Notes: generated by a model not told the origin, from the sequence alone. 45,664 bases of DNA from Candidatus Gastranaerophilales bacterium (GCA_944323615.1 CALUTG010000008.1:1-45664), one strand, 5' to 3'; positions 1 through 8,340 are shown, numbered from the stretch's first letter. Program-made: numbers and translations.

Positions 1-365
1 AAGACCACTTGACAATGGGTGAACGTTTTGAAATTTCAATTTGTTCATTTATTTAAAATTTTAAGTTTATGTTGCCCCAAAAATCAAACTATCTGTACAA
101 TATAATCAAACCATGTGTTCTTTTACAATAGTCAAAATTGAATGGAATGTTTACAGTATTGCTTGGAATTCATTTCTCAAATATCTATTTACACATTCCT
201 TGTGCTAACTCAATCCAATGTGTATCAGTAATATTAAAATTTTTCAAAAACTCATCATGAGCTAATTATCTTTTAAAAAATATTAATTCCTGCAGATAAT
301 ATCGCACTTAAACCTTCTAAGACTTTTTTTGCTAGTAATTTTATTCTCTACTCGCCTCATCATAA
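1..365. other. AT-rich intergenic stretch, no gene seen
   Basis: I see no convincing reading frame, tRNA or terminator here. The stretch is very AT-rich and lies downstream of the stop of the minus-strand methyltransferase-like gene. It may hold the 3' end or terminator region of a gene outside the window. Confidence 0.5.
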
Positions 366-1115
366 TCAATTTATCTCATAAACATTATTTATATACTCTA
401 CCGGTTTAAAGCCGGCAGCAATCAATAAATTATGGGTTGAAATATTTTGATTATCAAAACGCCCTGTAATAATTGCACAATTTTTATCCATTTTTGATTT
501 AAGCTTTTCAATAACAGATAGTCTTTTCTTATCATCGCCGATATATGGCCAGACATTACGGCAGAAAAGTATCGTATTATCAGAAGGAATATTATCCAAA
601 TCTTTGCTAATGTCTGCAACAGAATAATCTATTTTTTTGTAAAACCAGGAATGAATTCTGGCGGGAATCATCTCCAAACCAATACCGGAACGGGGTAAAG
701 AAAAATATTTTTTTATATGCTTATTTGTAAAATCATTTATTACTTTAATATCTGTATAATGCATATCAACAAAGAAACTTTTTGCTCTGCTAATCATAAC
801 ATCATCAATATCTTTTGCAATTATTGGAAAAAATTTTTTTGCATCATCTCCAAAATTTTCTTTTAACAACATTGCAATTGACATTGGCTCTGAACCATCG
901 GAACAAGCATAACACAAAATATTAACTTTATCTGCATCACGATACTTGTCTCGTATATATTGACAAAGCTTATCCCATTCTAAATCACCGCGAAAAAATG
1001 TTGTTGTATTTCTGTAAATAACATCACCGGCTTTATTCTTTACAGTTCTTATGCTGCTTCCAAATAAAGGATTTCCAGAGGATAAATTATTTATTGATAA
1101 AGGCGATATATACAT
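366..1115 (-). CDS. CheR-like SAM-dependent methyltransferase, tagged N-terminus
   Basis: This 249-residue protein carries the CheR-type SAM-binding motif as CSDGSEP (about residues 71-77), followed by a helix and an acidic segment (IAKDID) where CheR enzymes contact SAM. A later FCRNVWPYI segment matches the CheR 'CRNVLIYF' strand. The small helical N-terminal domain of classical CheR, which binds the receptor, is missing; instead the first 20 residues are the short tag MYISPLSINN...LFG found on other proteins here. Known family role: glutamate O-methylation of chemoreceptors. Whether this version does that is unknown. It is a paralogue of the gene at 23066-23884, with matching FxREDxxW and CSDGSEP blocks. 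No Shine-Dalgarno is obvious before the chosen ATG. Family confidence is moderate, substrate unknown. Confidence 0.75.
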   Translation of the reverse strand: MYISPLSINNLSSGNPLFGSSIRTVKNKAGDVIYRNTTTFFRGDLEWDKLCQYIRDKYRDADKVNILCYACSDGSEPMSIAMLLKENFGDDAKKFFPIIAKDIDDVMISRAKSFFVDMHYTDIKVINDFTNKHIKKYFSLPRSGIGLEMIPARIHSWFYKKIDYSVADISKDLDNIPSDNTILFCRNVWPYIGDDKKRLSVIEKLKSKMDKNCAIITGRFDNQNISTHNLLIAAGFKPVEYINNVYEIN

Positions 1116-1245
1116 ATCGTTTATAAAAACCCGTAAACTTAAATTTTGTTACCTTAATTGAATTTATTCATCAACCAAGTAACTTAATATAAAAACTTAT
1201 TGAAGCAGTATAATAAATCATACTGCTTCAATAGAAAATAAAATA

Positions 1246-2583
1246 CTAAACTATTTTAGAAAATCTTCCTGCAACAACCACATCGGGTTCGCCCGGTTGC
1301 GGCTTAAGATTCTTCTTATACACTTCAACATGCGGCTGTAAAACACTATCAAGAACTTCTGGGAGAGGTTCTTTGTTCATAGCTTTTTCTATCATTTCCT
1401 GATAAACAGTAGAAAATGCCCTGGATTGAGTCAATGCCCCTGCTGCTTCAGGCTTTAACCCCAAAACGCCTGTTTCAACTGCTTCATTAAAGAACGGACC
1501 TGCATTTGAATATGATTTATCTAACGCTCCAATGTAACCTTGGGCATTTTCTTTTGCAACACCAAGATCCAGAGGAGATGTTAGCGCAAAAGCGTATTTA
1601 TTTGCAGGATTAAAATGAGCTTCCGCACTGTGGTGCATTGCATCAGGAACTTTCGCTATTTGTTTTAAAGTATTTTTTACTGACTCATTTTGCATTTGTG
1701 AATGCCAGTTTACTGTATCTTCAAACATTGAACCCATGTACTGGTGAACCGTTGTTTTAATATTATTAAATTTAGAAAGAACCCAGAATGCAGCCTGCGC
1801 AAACGGGTCATTAATTTTCATATCCGGAGTTACGGCTATTTCTGACATTTTTTTCGCACCATTCAGCATCTCTTTCATATCATTTTTATCCATGCCTGCA
1901 TACGCAAGTGTAAATAAACTATGATCATCCAAAGCTGAGAATCTTCCCCCGACATCATCATGGATATATAATTTTCCAAGCCAGTTTTCTGAGTCAGAAA
2001 TTCTTCTTAATTCGCTTCCTGCAGAATTTTTATCAGTAACGGCAATAAAATGTTTAGCCGCCATTTCTGAAGCTGCTTGGTCATTATATCCTTTTTCTTT
2101 ATATGCTTTTTCAAGCAGTTGTTTAATCTTCAAAAATCCATCTTTTGTTTCAAAAGTTGAACCTGATTTGGATGCAATTAAATAATTTGAATTAGTAACA
2201 TCATTATCAAGTCTGTGAAGGAATCTGTTCAAACTTACAGAGTCAACATCAGAGAAAAATAAAACTTTATCTTTATTAATATTTAAGCCGTTAATTCCTA
2301 ACATATGTTCAACAGTATGCTTAGAACCACCTATTCCTAATACACTTAAAAATTTAGCATTGGTTTGATTTTTCAATTTATCTGCCATTTCATAAATTTC
2401 ATCAACTCTTTTCAATTGAACCTCCGGCAGACCTACCCAATTCAAAAATTGACCCGGTTTATTAGCTCTTTTTACAAAAGAATCTAATACCTCCGGCATA
2501 ATTTTTTCTGCTTTAGCAAAATCTGTGTTGAAATAACGGGTTGAAACACCAATCCCGCTATTAATAGCGTTAATACTTACCAT
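1246..2583 (-). CDS. pgi: Glucose-6-phosphate isomerase
   Basis: This 445-residue protein has the paired SIS sugar-phosphate domains of phosphoglucose isomerase, which interconverts glucose-6-phosphate and fructose-6-phosphate in the cytosol. Visible motifs are GIGGS (phosphate loop, about 83-87), SKSGSTFET (about 138-146), VGGRFSALDDHSLF (about 211-224) and QNESVKN (about 298-304) with the expected catalytic Glu. The length fits the short bacterial form rather than the ~550-residue enterobacterial one. The start is well supported by AGGAGG five bases before ATG. The first residues (MVSINAINSGIGVSTRYF) resemble the N-terminal tag on several orphans here, which is odd for a core glycolytic enzyme. 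It is transcribed away from the palindrome at 2627-2684. Confidence 0.9.
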   Translation of the reverse strand: MVSINAINSGIGVSTRYFNTDFAKAEKIMPEVLDSFVKRANKPGQFLNWVGLPEVQLKRVDEIYEMADKLKNQTNAKFLSVLGIGGSKHTVEHMLGINGLNINKDKVLFFSDVDSVSLNRFLHRLDNDVTNSNYLIASKSGSTFETKDGFLKIKQLLEKAYKEKGYNDQAASEMAAKHFIAVTDKNSAGSELRRISDSENWLGKLYIHDDVGGRFSALDDHSLFTLAYAGMDKNDMKEMLNGAKKMSEIAVTPDMKINDPFAQAAFWVLSKFNNIKTTVHQYMGSMFEDTVNWHSQMQNESVKNTLKQIAKVPDAMHHSAEAHFNPANKYAFALTSPLDLGVAKENAQGYIGALDKSYSNAGPFFNEAVETGVLGLKPEAAGALTQSRAFSTVYQEMIEKAMNKEPLPEVLDSVLQPHVEVYKKNLKPQPGEPDVVVAGRFSKIV

Positions 2584-2626
2584 TTTCCCTCCTATAAATC
2601 TAAAAGTGTTTATTTGCTAACAGTAT

Positions 2627-2684
2627 AATTAAACCCGAAAATAAAAAATTTTGCTAGCAAATTTTTTTATTTTCGGGTTTAATT
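2627..2684. repeat. 58-bp near-perfect palindrome between divergent genes
   Basis: Two 29-nt arms (2627-2655 and 2656-2684) are reverse complements with one mismatch and no spacer; the centre is TTTGCTAGCAAA. The outer arms hold an AAACCCG/CGGGTTT stem and the inner arms are A/T tracts, so either strand resembles a terminator. However, it lies between two gene starts, ending 5 nt before the ATG at 2690. A cruciform, a regulator site, or a relic of a lost gene are all possible. Confidence 0.85.
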
Positions 2685-2689
2685 AGTAT

Positions 2690-4273
2690 ATGAAAATTCT
2701 TTCTCTTTCAAAATCCGACGAGGATAATAATTTACAAAATTCTGCTCCTGACTTCAAACAAAATACGATTTTTAAAGGTATGACCAAGCAGCTCAAAAAG
2801 CGTATTTATATTGATGGTCAAAAGAATATAAAAGAAATAATTGATAACCGTAAAGATAAAAATCTTATCGTCGGACAACTGCCTAAGTTTATTCTTAACA
2901 AACTTCCCAAAGAAAATTTGGGAAACAGCATAAAAGAGTTCTATCAGGTTTTTGATAAAATTTCTGAGGAATTAAGGCAGTTTAACGAGAGGAATGCAAG
3001 AACTATAGAAGAAATTCAAAAAAGAAGGTACCGATCCACACAACAGCTGCTGGATAATCTATTAAGAAAATATAATCTGATAGGAAAGTTTGATGATGCA
3101 GATATTATCTACATCAATAAAGGAGGCAAGGGGGCAGGATACCGCATTATAGGATTGAGGGGCCAGGATACCGACGAAGATGAACTTGTGATAAAAAACT
3201 ACCATGTTGTGGAAGGTGCAAACTGGCAGCCATTTAAAAGCCACGGGAATTATGCTGAGCAAAACAGCGCCATTTATTGGATGAACAATGCCGGTTATAA
3301 TACACAAAGAGGGAAATTTTTCTGGGGAAACCTGCGGCAAGGTTATATGATTGTAAAATACATTGATGAAGATGTCAGAAACCCTAAACGTTATGTTCAG
3401 CCTTATAGTTTTGGTCTCAAGTGTACAGATGAAGATATTGTAACAAAACATAACACCTGTAAGTCTTACAGTTATGACTGGGGAGGAGTAAGAGTTGTAA
3501 ACAGGGTAAAAAACTATAGTAAAACAGCCCGTGCAGTACTCAAAAAAATTCGAACCTGTCCAGAAAAATACAAAGCCATGGAATGGGAAAGAATATTTAA
3601 CTTAAAAAAACTGGATAAAAGCCAAAAATATGCCGGACTTGCTATGGCAATCAAACATATGCCGAATAAAAACTATTATATTGACAGATGTTTGGAAATA
3701 AATGATAATCGTGCAAACCGTGGAATTGCGTATGTACTCAAGTATCTCCCGTACCCTGATGCGATTCAATATTTTGAAAAACTGGCACAGAAAGATGATA
3801 TAGTAACTCAAGTAATATTATTCAATGAAATTCCGTTAATTGCCATGGAAAATAAAAGAATCAATGTTCATGATGACTTGAAATATGCAGGTTCCGACAT
3901 TGTTCCTGAAAAAATTTTAGACCTTTATAATATAGCCGAAAAATATGCACAACCTGATTCTATAGAACACCTTGCAAGTTTTCTGCACCTGCTGCCTGAA
4001 GAACAATTCAGACCTTATTATGAACGATTGGCTAAAATTGATAATTATGCTCTTCATGATAGATTAATTTATAAACTTAATTTTGTTAAAAAAGAAGATC
4101 TTATGTTTGCTATTAAAAACATTGCAGTAAATTTAAATGATTCAGACACCTCACTAAAAAAAAGATTACTAATCTCTACCGCAGTATCTGAAGACAAAAT
4201 AAAAGAAATAGAAAAATTAACCGGATTAATATATAAAGACGTGATAAAAGAACACGAACAAGGTTTAATTTAA
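2690..4273 (+). CDS. Orphan with degenerate protein-kinase-like domain and helical repeats
   Basis: This 527-residue protein matches no family I can name with certainty. Residues 140-270 read like a divergent kinase fold: a glycine-rich loop GGKGAG (145-150), a VAIK-like lysine in LVIK (169), a possible helix-C glutamate in YAEQN (190), a hydrophobic hinge GYMIVKY (218-224), and DWGG (263-266) in the DFG position. A clear HRD catalytic loop is not visible, although a histidine sits nearby (VTKHN). Residues 300-500 are alpha-helical with recurring 30-40-residue units like HEAT/TPR-type solenoids. The N-terminus has tag-like features, MKILSLS followed by IFKG (27-30). There is no Shine-Dalgarno; a TTTAAT box lies 7 nt before the ATG, so the mRNA may be leaderless. 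The kinase reading is inference. Confidence 0.6.
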   Translation: MKILSLSKSDEDNNLQNSAPDFKQNTIFKGMTKQLKKRIYIDGQKNIKEIIDNRKDKNLIVGQLPKFILNKLPKENLGNSIKEFYQVFDKISEELRQFNERNARTIEEIQKRRYRSTQQLLDNLLRKYNLIGKFDDADIIYINKGGKGAGYRIIGLRGQDTDEDELVIKNYHVVEGANWQPFKSHGNYAEQNSAIYWMNNAGYNTQRGKFFWGNLRQGYMIVKYIDEDVRNPKRYVQPYSFGLKCTDEDIVTKHNTCKSYSYDWGGVRVVNRVKNYSKTARAVLKKIRTCPEKYKAMEWERIFNLKKLDKSQKYAGLAMAIKHMPNKNYYIDRCLEINDNRANRGIAYVLKYLPYPDAIQYFEKLAQKDDIVTQVILFNEIPLIAMENKRINVHDDLKYAGSDIVPEKILDLYNIAEKYAQPDSIEHLASFLHLLPEEQFRPYYERLAKIDNYALHDRLIYKLNFVKKEDLMFAIKNIAVNLNDSDTSLKKRLLISTAVSEDKIKEIEKLTGLIYKDVIKEHEQGLI

Positions 4274-4284
4274 AATAAACTAAA

Positions 4285-4312
4285 GCAGGAGCAAAAAAAT
4301 TTTTGCTCCTGC
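4285..4312. terminator. Bidirectional Rho-independent terminator
   Basis: A 13-bp perfect stem (GCAGGAGCAAAAA against TTTTTGCTCCTGC) sits between the convergent ends of the kinase-like gene and the cupin gene. A/T tracts in both arms let it serve both strands. Confidence 0.85.
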
Positions 4313-4319
4313 AAATTAC

Positions 4320-4784
4320 TTAAACAATTTCTGCATCCGTAAGTGTAAACTGTCCTAAAGAAGCAGACCTGGTTTGAATAATTGCAACAATTAATTCACT
4401 GTTTTCCGTACTTTCAATTTTTCTTATGGCAGCAGGAGAAACTTTTACTACAGAGCCTTCCTTAACTTTTACACTCTTGCCGTCAATTTCCATTGAACCT
4501 TCACCTCTTAACACCATATAAACTTCTTCATTTTCTTTATGCTTGTGACTGAAAGGAGCTTTAGACCCTGACGGAATATAATTAAAAGAGATTTCTGATC
4601 CGGTCAAGCCAAGAATTTCGTGGAGAAAAACTTTACCAGTATTTTTAAGACCCAAATCCTTATTTTCACACACGTAATCCTTAAGACTCTCCAGAGAACC
4701 CAGATCAATCATTGAAAAATTACCATCAATAATCTTGTTTTCAAGTTTTTTAGACTCATTTGCCAAATCAAATAATGTGTTCAT
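4320..4784 (-). CDS. Cupin-domain protein
   Basis: This 154-residue protein has a single cupin barrel at about residues 58-130. Metal-ligand motifs are HKHKENEEVY (two His and a Glu of cupin motif 1) and a weaker motif 2 near VKVSPAAIRKIES, in which the usual histidine is not obvious. A GAGG Shine-Dalgarno precedes the ATG. A copy of the MarR operator (4806-4823) lies just upstream, and the MarR gene itself is 54 bp further, so repression by that regulator is likely. Small cupins in such pairs are often oxygenases, isomerases or ligand sensors, and the substrate cannot be read from sequence. Confidence 0.85.
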   Translation of the reverse strand: MNTLFDLANESKKLENKIIDGNFSMIDLGSLESLKDYVCENKDLGLKNTGKVFLHEILGLTGSEISFNYIPSGSKAPFSHKHKENEEVYMVLRGEGSMEIDGKSVKVKEGSVVKVSPAAIRKIESTENSELIVAIIQTRSASLGQFTLTDAEIV

Positions 4785-4805
4785 AATTACCTCACTTTCT
4801 CTTTT

Positions 4806-4823
4806 TAGTTAGACATCTAACTA
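4806..4823. promoter_or_regulatory. MarR-type operator, copy 1 (upstream of cupin gene)
   Basis: TAGTTAGACATCTAACTA is an 18-bp inverted repeat with 8-bp arms. The identical 18-mer recurs in the promoter of the marR-like gene (5272-5289). Two exact copies flanking one regulator gene strongly suggest its own operator. Confidence 0.85.
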
Positions 4824-4838
4824 TTTGACTAAAAATTT

Positions 4839-5258
4839 TTATTCTAGATTTTTGCTTATTTTTTTTAATAAAACGTTCAGTTTTGCTAAATTCTTCTTTT
4901 CAACACCTTTAAAAGCTTGATTATTCAGTTTAACTGAAATTTCTTCAAAAACTGGCTTTAATGATTCTCCTTTAGGTGTCAGCACAATGTATACAACTCT
5001 ATTATCTTCGGCAGATTTTTGTCTTGCTAAAAAACCCATCTTTTCAAGCTTATCAACTAAAACAGTTAGAGTTGCCTTTGTTCTGTGAATTTTATTTGCC
5101 AAAGTTTTCATTGTACATTTTTTATGATTGAGCAATACAGCAATAATATCGCCATGTGACGGCACAATCCCTGCCAAACCTGCTTTATCAAGCTCGGCCA
5201 AAATAAGCTTGTTTGCCCCTTCACGTATTCTTGCTATCACAGAAATCGTATCATTCAT
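4839..5258 (-). CDS. MarR-family transcriptional regulator
   Basis: About 139 residues form a winged-helix MarR repressor: helix-turn-helix around MKTLANKIHRTKATLTVLVDK, then the wing with D-N-R (KSAEDNRVVYIVLTPKGE) typical of the family. I choose ATG at 5258. The open frame extends to 5282, but that ATG lies inside the operator, between a -35 (TTGACA) and a -10 (TATAAT), and cannot be transcribed from that promoter. With the downstream ATG the transcript would be leaderless or nearly so. Identical operators in its own promoter and before the cupin gene point to autoregulation plus control of the cupin. The ligand is unknown. Confidence 0.88.
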   Translation of the reverse strand: MNDTISVIARIREGANKLILAELDKAGLAGIVPSHGDIIAVLLNHKKCTMKTLANKIHRTKATLTVLVDKLEKMGFLARQKSAEDNRVVYIVLTPKGESLKPVFEEISVKLNNQAFKGVEKKNLAKLNVLLKKISKNLE

Positions 5259-5267
5259 AATATAATT

Positions 5268-5296
5268 ATTATAGTTAGACATCTAACTATTGTCAA
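5268..5296 (-). promoter_or_regulatory. Consensus sigma70 promoter of the marR-like gene
   Basis: Read on the minus strand: TTGACA (5296-5291), a 17-bp spacer, TATAAT (5273-5268). Both hexamers match consensus. The expected start of transcription falls 1-4 nt before ATG 5258. The operator overlaps the spacer and the -10. Confidence 0.85.
5272..5289. promoter_or_regulatory. MarR-type operator, copy 2 (within the marR promoter)
   Basis: This is an exact copy of the 18-bp inverted repeat at 4806-4823. It covers most of the -35/-10 spacer, so bound repressor would block RNA polymerase directly. Confidence 0.88.
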
Positions 5297-5318
5297 GAGA
5301 TAAAATTTTTGCTATGTA
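5290..5318 (+). promoter_or_regulatory. Probable divergent promoter for the GNAT gene
   Basis: TTGTCA (5290-5295), a 17-bp spacer, then TATGTA (5313-5318), with ATG 7 nt later, so the transcript would be leaderless. The -35 overlaps that of the marR promoter on the other strand. Confidence 0.5.
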
Positions 5319-5324
5319 TTAATT

Positions 5325-5891
5325 ATGTTAAATTTTAGAAAAATTGGAAGCAGTGATTTTCACGGAATCTATCATGATATGCTTGAACAATTTCCGCTCG
5401 CGGAACTAAAAGATTTCCAAACTTTTGCAGACATGATAGATGAAGGAGTCTATGATGCACTTATTGCTGAAGAGGGCTCGGTTCCGGTAGGTTATCTTCT
5501 TATTTTTAAACACGAAAAATATATTTTTCTGGACTATATTGCTATATTTAAAATCCGTCAGGGAAAAGGTTTTGGCGGTGAAATTCTTGATATGCTGAGA
5601 GATTATTACCTTGATAAAGACGGATGTTTTCTGGAAGTAGAAAAGCCTGATCCTAATAATTATAACACCATAAGGAGAATACGTTTTTATGACATGCACG
5701 GTGCTCAAAAAATTGACATAAATTATCTTTATCCAAATAAGGAGGGTTTCCTGCCTATGGATTTGTATTATATTGGCTACAAGCCACAAATTCCTTCAAA
5801 AGAAGATGTTAGAAATTTTATTGAAGTTTTGTTTGAAACAATCCATAGAGACATCCCTCACAGAAGAAAAGTTCTGGCAGAAATATTTTAA
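5325..5891 (+). CDS. GNAT-family N-acetyltransferase
   Basis: This 188-residue protein fits the acyl-CoA-dependent GNAT fold: a strand LIFKHEKYIFLDYIAIFK followed by RQGKGFGGEIL, which is the R/Q-x-x-G-x-G/A pyrophosphate-binding loop (about residues 83-92). A C-terminal block with RFYDMHGAQKI matches the usual 'FYEKxGF' strand. The acceptor substrate is unknown. There is no Shine-Dalgarno, and the ATG lies 7 nt after a -10 box. It diverges from marR and could be co-regulated through the overlapping promoter region. Confidence 0.82.
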   Translation: MLNFRKIGSSDFHGIYHDMLEQFPLAELKDFQTFADMIDEGVYDALIAEEGSVPVGYLLIFKHEKYIFLDYIAIFKIRQGKGFGGEILDMLRDYYLDKDGCFLEVEKPDPNNYNTIRRIRFYDMHGAQKIDINYLYPNKEGFLPMDLYYIGYKPQIPSKEDVRNFIEVLFETIHRDIPHRRKVLAEIF

Positions 5892-5940
5892 AGCCTTCTT
5901 TTCAAAGAGAAATTTTGGTATAATAATTCAAGGAGAAGCT

Positions 5941-6630
5941 ATGTTGAAAAAGATTTTAGTCATATTAATGGCCTTTATACTGCCAGTTTGTGTTTTTGCT
6001 GCAAGCGAAGAAAAAATAATACAGGAAATTACTGTTCAAAACCAGATAAGTAATATCGGTATGAAAATACTAAACGCAAACAAAATTGATAAACGCATAG
6101 TATTTACATACTCAAAAGAAGATAAAAAATACAAAGGAGTACCAGAACTTACAAAACGTCAGATTATAATTTATGATGATACTTTAAAATACGCAGAGTA
6201 CGAAGATGAAGTAGCTGCTATGCTCTCAAGAAAAATCTCAGATACTTTAAAGTCTTTTGACGGAGCCTGGGGGGGAATGGTGAGCGCAGCACAGGTAAAA
6301 ATGGCGCCTAAGAAATATGAACTGGTAGCAGATAAAAGGGCTGTAGATTTTATGGTAAAAGCAGGATACAATCCTCTCGGACTCATAACTTTTATAAACA
6401 AATCTTGCCCGCAAAGGCGTTTTGACAGATTTTCAAATCATAATTTGACATCTAAACGACTTGCAAATATATATGAATACATTTTTACAAAGTATCCATA
6501 CTTTCTTACAAACAATACTTATTTGGAAAACCCTGTTTATCAGAATTTTCTTCTCAACTCTGTCAATAACAGAAAACTCTTAGAGTCCAAAATAAGAAGC
6601 AAATCTTCCGAAAAGGTAAATTATGAATAA
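5941..6630 (+). CDS. Exported M48-like protein with lost active site
   Basis: The 229-residue product starts at ATG 5941, preceded by AAGGAG; the open frame runs further upstream but overlaps the GNAT gene. A signal peptide ends near residue 21 (VCVFAAS). The body aligns by eye with M48 metallopeptidases: IIIYDDTLKYAEYEDEVAAML matches the segment before the zinc helix, but the HEXXH position reads SRKIS (about 96-100). The downstream ELVADKRAVDFMVKAGYNP (about 127-145) retains the third-ligand Glu and the family AGYNP block. It therefore looks like a pseudopeptidase acting outside the cytoplasmic membrane. Its stop overlaps the next gene by 8 nt, suggesting coupling. Confidence 0.72.
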   Translation: MLKKILVILMAFILPVCVFAASEEKIIQEITVQNQISNIGMKILNANKIDKRIVFTYSKEDKKYKGVPELTKRQIIIYDDTLKYAEYEDEVAAMLSRKISDTLKSFDGAWGGMVSAAQVKMAPKKYELVADKRAVDFMVKAGYNPLGLITFINKSCPQRRFDRFSNHNLTSKRLANIYEYIFTKYPYFLTNNTYLENPVYQNFLLNSVNNRKLLESKIRSKSSEKVNYE

Positions 6631-7192
6631 ATTATTGATTATACTTTTTACATTAATAATTTTTCCATTAAACGCATCTGCAATAGAAAAAGACTTTCTG
6701 GTAGATGAGTTTTTGGCAGACAGAAATTTTGATAAACCTGAAACATATACTGACTACGATTTTTCAGATACGGAAAGAATTCCTATATATCTTCGAGTAG
6801 TAACTGATATTTCAACCAAAGACGGCTCCGCGCAGGAAGGTCAGATTGTTAATTTGAAAGCTTTAAAAAATGTTTACCATAATGATAAGCTTATTGTAAA
6901 ACGAGGTGAACCCGTAGCTGCAGAAATTAAACTTATTGTAGAAAGCGGTATGAATGGTATTCCTTACTATATTTATCTTGATGATTTTAAATTCCAAAAT
7001 CTGAAATCATCAAGAATTCTTGCAAGCTATCAAAAATCCGGTTGCAACAGAACTTACTGGGTGCTTCCGCTAAAATGGGCGCTAACTCCGCTTCCGCCGA
7101 CAGGTTCTCTTACTAACTTTATTAAGGGCGGACACGCAAAAATTTCTACTAATGATACCATTACTGTTTACTATTATCCTAACTGGAAATGA
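6623..7192 (+). CDS. Exported protein of unknown function
   Basis: This 189-residue protein has a signal peptide (MNKLLIILFTLIIFPLNASA, cleavage near residue 20). The mature part is predicted mostly beta, with no motif I recognise. Repeated basic and aromatic residues near the C-terminus (CNRTYWVLPLKWAL) suggest a surface or envelope role. It overlaps the M48-like gene by 8 nt and precedes the MCE-domain gene, so the three may form an envelope operon. Confidence 0.75.
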   Translation: MNKLLIILFTLIIFPLNASAIEKDFLVDEFLADRNFDKPETYTDYDFSDTERIPIYLRVVTDISTKDGSAQEGQIVNLKALKNVYHNDKLIVKRGEPVAAEIKLIVESGMNGIPYYIYLDDFKFQNLKSSRILASYQKSGCNRTYWVLPLKWALTPLPPTGSLTNFIKGGHAKISTNDTITVYYYPNWK

Positions 7193-7256
7193 TAAACAAT
7201 AAGGTATTATTCTTCCGGGGGTTTTTTCAAGCTGTAAATAAAATAATAATTCTTTT

Positions 7257-8111
7257 ATGAAGAAAGAATTTTTTATTTATATTTTAGTCATTGCAGCACT
7301 TATAATTTATATAATCTACTTAATGGGACAAATTCGTATCACAGTTGATTTCAAAGAGCTTGAACCATTTAAGGGAAGCCTGCCCGTTTTTTATAAAGGG
7401 TTTAAACTCGGTCACACATCTAAAGTTTACCCGGGACCAGACTATCAATCAACAAGAGTTGATTTAAAAATAAGACTCAAAAATCTTGAACTTCCGGAGA
7501 ATACTTACGCAATGATACGAAGAAAAGATAAGAAAGATTACATAGAACTTTTTTATCCGGACAGTCCGTATCTTGCAAGCCTCAGAAGCAACTCTCTAAT
7601 AGAAGGACAAAAAGGAGTCAATTTTGAAACCTACCTTCAGGAACAGGCGAAGAACGGCGGTCTGGATGAAATTAAAGAAAATCTTAACGGCACAATCGTA
7701 GCCGCAGGAAAGACTTTTAACTCACTTACGGAAATGATTGGTACTCTTACGTCTATCTTAAACGATATAAAACCATCTTTAAATGAAGCTGCAGACAATT
7801 TGACAGTAGCAACAAAGAATTTATCAGATATGTCTTATGAAGTAAAAGATTCCATAAGAGGTGATTCTATCTCGACAACACTCTATAATTTAGAAAGAAC
7901 GAGCAAAAATTTGACACTTACAACCCAAAACATTACAGGCATAACAGGAAAAGTTAATAATACAAGTATTAACCTCATTAATTGTGTTATAAGGAATATT
8001 AATGTCATTGTAAGCAACATCAACGATATTGTTATAGGTATCGGAAATACTCTTCAGAAAAGAGGTGGCGGACTTAGACTAATTTTTGGAAAAACAATAA
8101 GTACGAAGTAA
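7257..8111 (+). CDS. MlaD/MCE-domain lipid-transport protein
   Basis: This 284-residue protein has one N-terminal membrane anchor (residues 5-24) followed by an MCE domain: ITVDFKELEPFKGSLPVFYKGFKLG is the hallmark start, where other members read 'a.F.d..GL..G..V...G..vG'. A long polar helical tail (about 130-260) rich in Asn/Thr heptads is typical of MCE proteins that form a channel or tether in the periplasm. MCE proteins bind lipids and pair with an MlaE permease and MlaF ATPase, which are not in this window. It supports a two-membrane cell envelope. Confidence 0.85.
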   Translation: MKKEFFIYILVIAALIIYIIYLMGQIRITVDFKELEPFKGSLPVFYKGFKLGHTSKVYPGPDYQSTRVDLKIRLKNLELPENTYAMIRRKDKKDYIELFYPDSPYLASLRSNSLIEGQKGVNFETYLQEQAKNGGLDEIKENLNGTIVAAGKTFNSLTEMIGTLTSILNDIKPSLNEAADNLTVATKNLSDMSYEVKDSIRGDSISTTLYNLERTSKNLTLTTQNITGITGKVNNTSINLINCVIRNINVIVSNINDIVIGIGNTLQKRGGGLRLIFGKTISTK

Positions 8112-8340
8112 ATTCGTGAATCGTGAGTTGTGAATAATGAATGATCATTCCGGTCCACGAGCCGGAAGCTGTTTTACTCGTGAGCCACTTCCTAACTCCC
8201 TGCCCTTGGGGAAGGATTTCTTAATGAACTTTGTGAGTTTAGAAATCCGGAAGGGGGTTCTCTTAACCACTCAGTCACTTAATCGCCTAAAACCCCGATT
8301 CACTATTCACTAGTCACTATTCACTAGTCACGATTAAATT
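8112..8340. repeat. Intergenic repeat element with inverted ends
   Basis: There is no gene in this 316-bp gap (8112-8427). The left end holds GTGAATCGTGAGTTGTGAAT and the right end holds tandem TCACTATTCACTAG units, so the ends are roughly inverted. Inside is a hairpin GGATTTCT...AGAAATCC (8214-8249). The same TCACTATTCACTA heptads recur at 21790-22040, so this is a dispersed family. Confidence 0.6.

Noticed and set aside
5259-5282. Upstream ATG (5282) as the marR start
   Set aside because: It lies between the -35 and -10 of the gene's own promoter.
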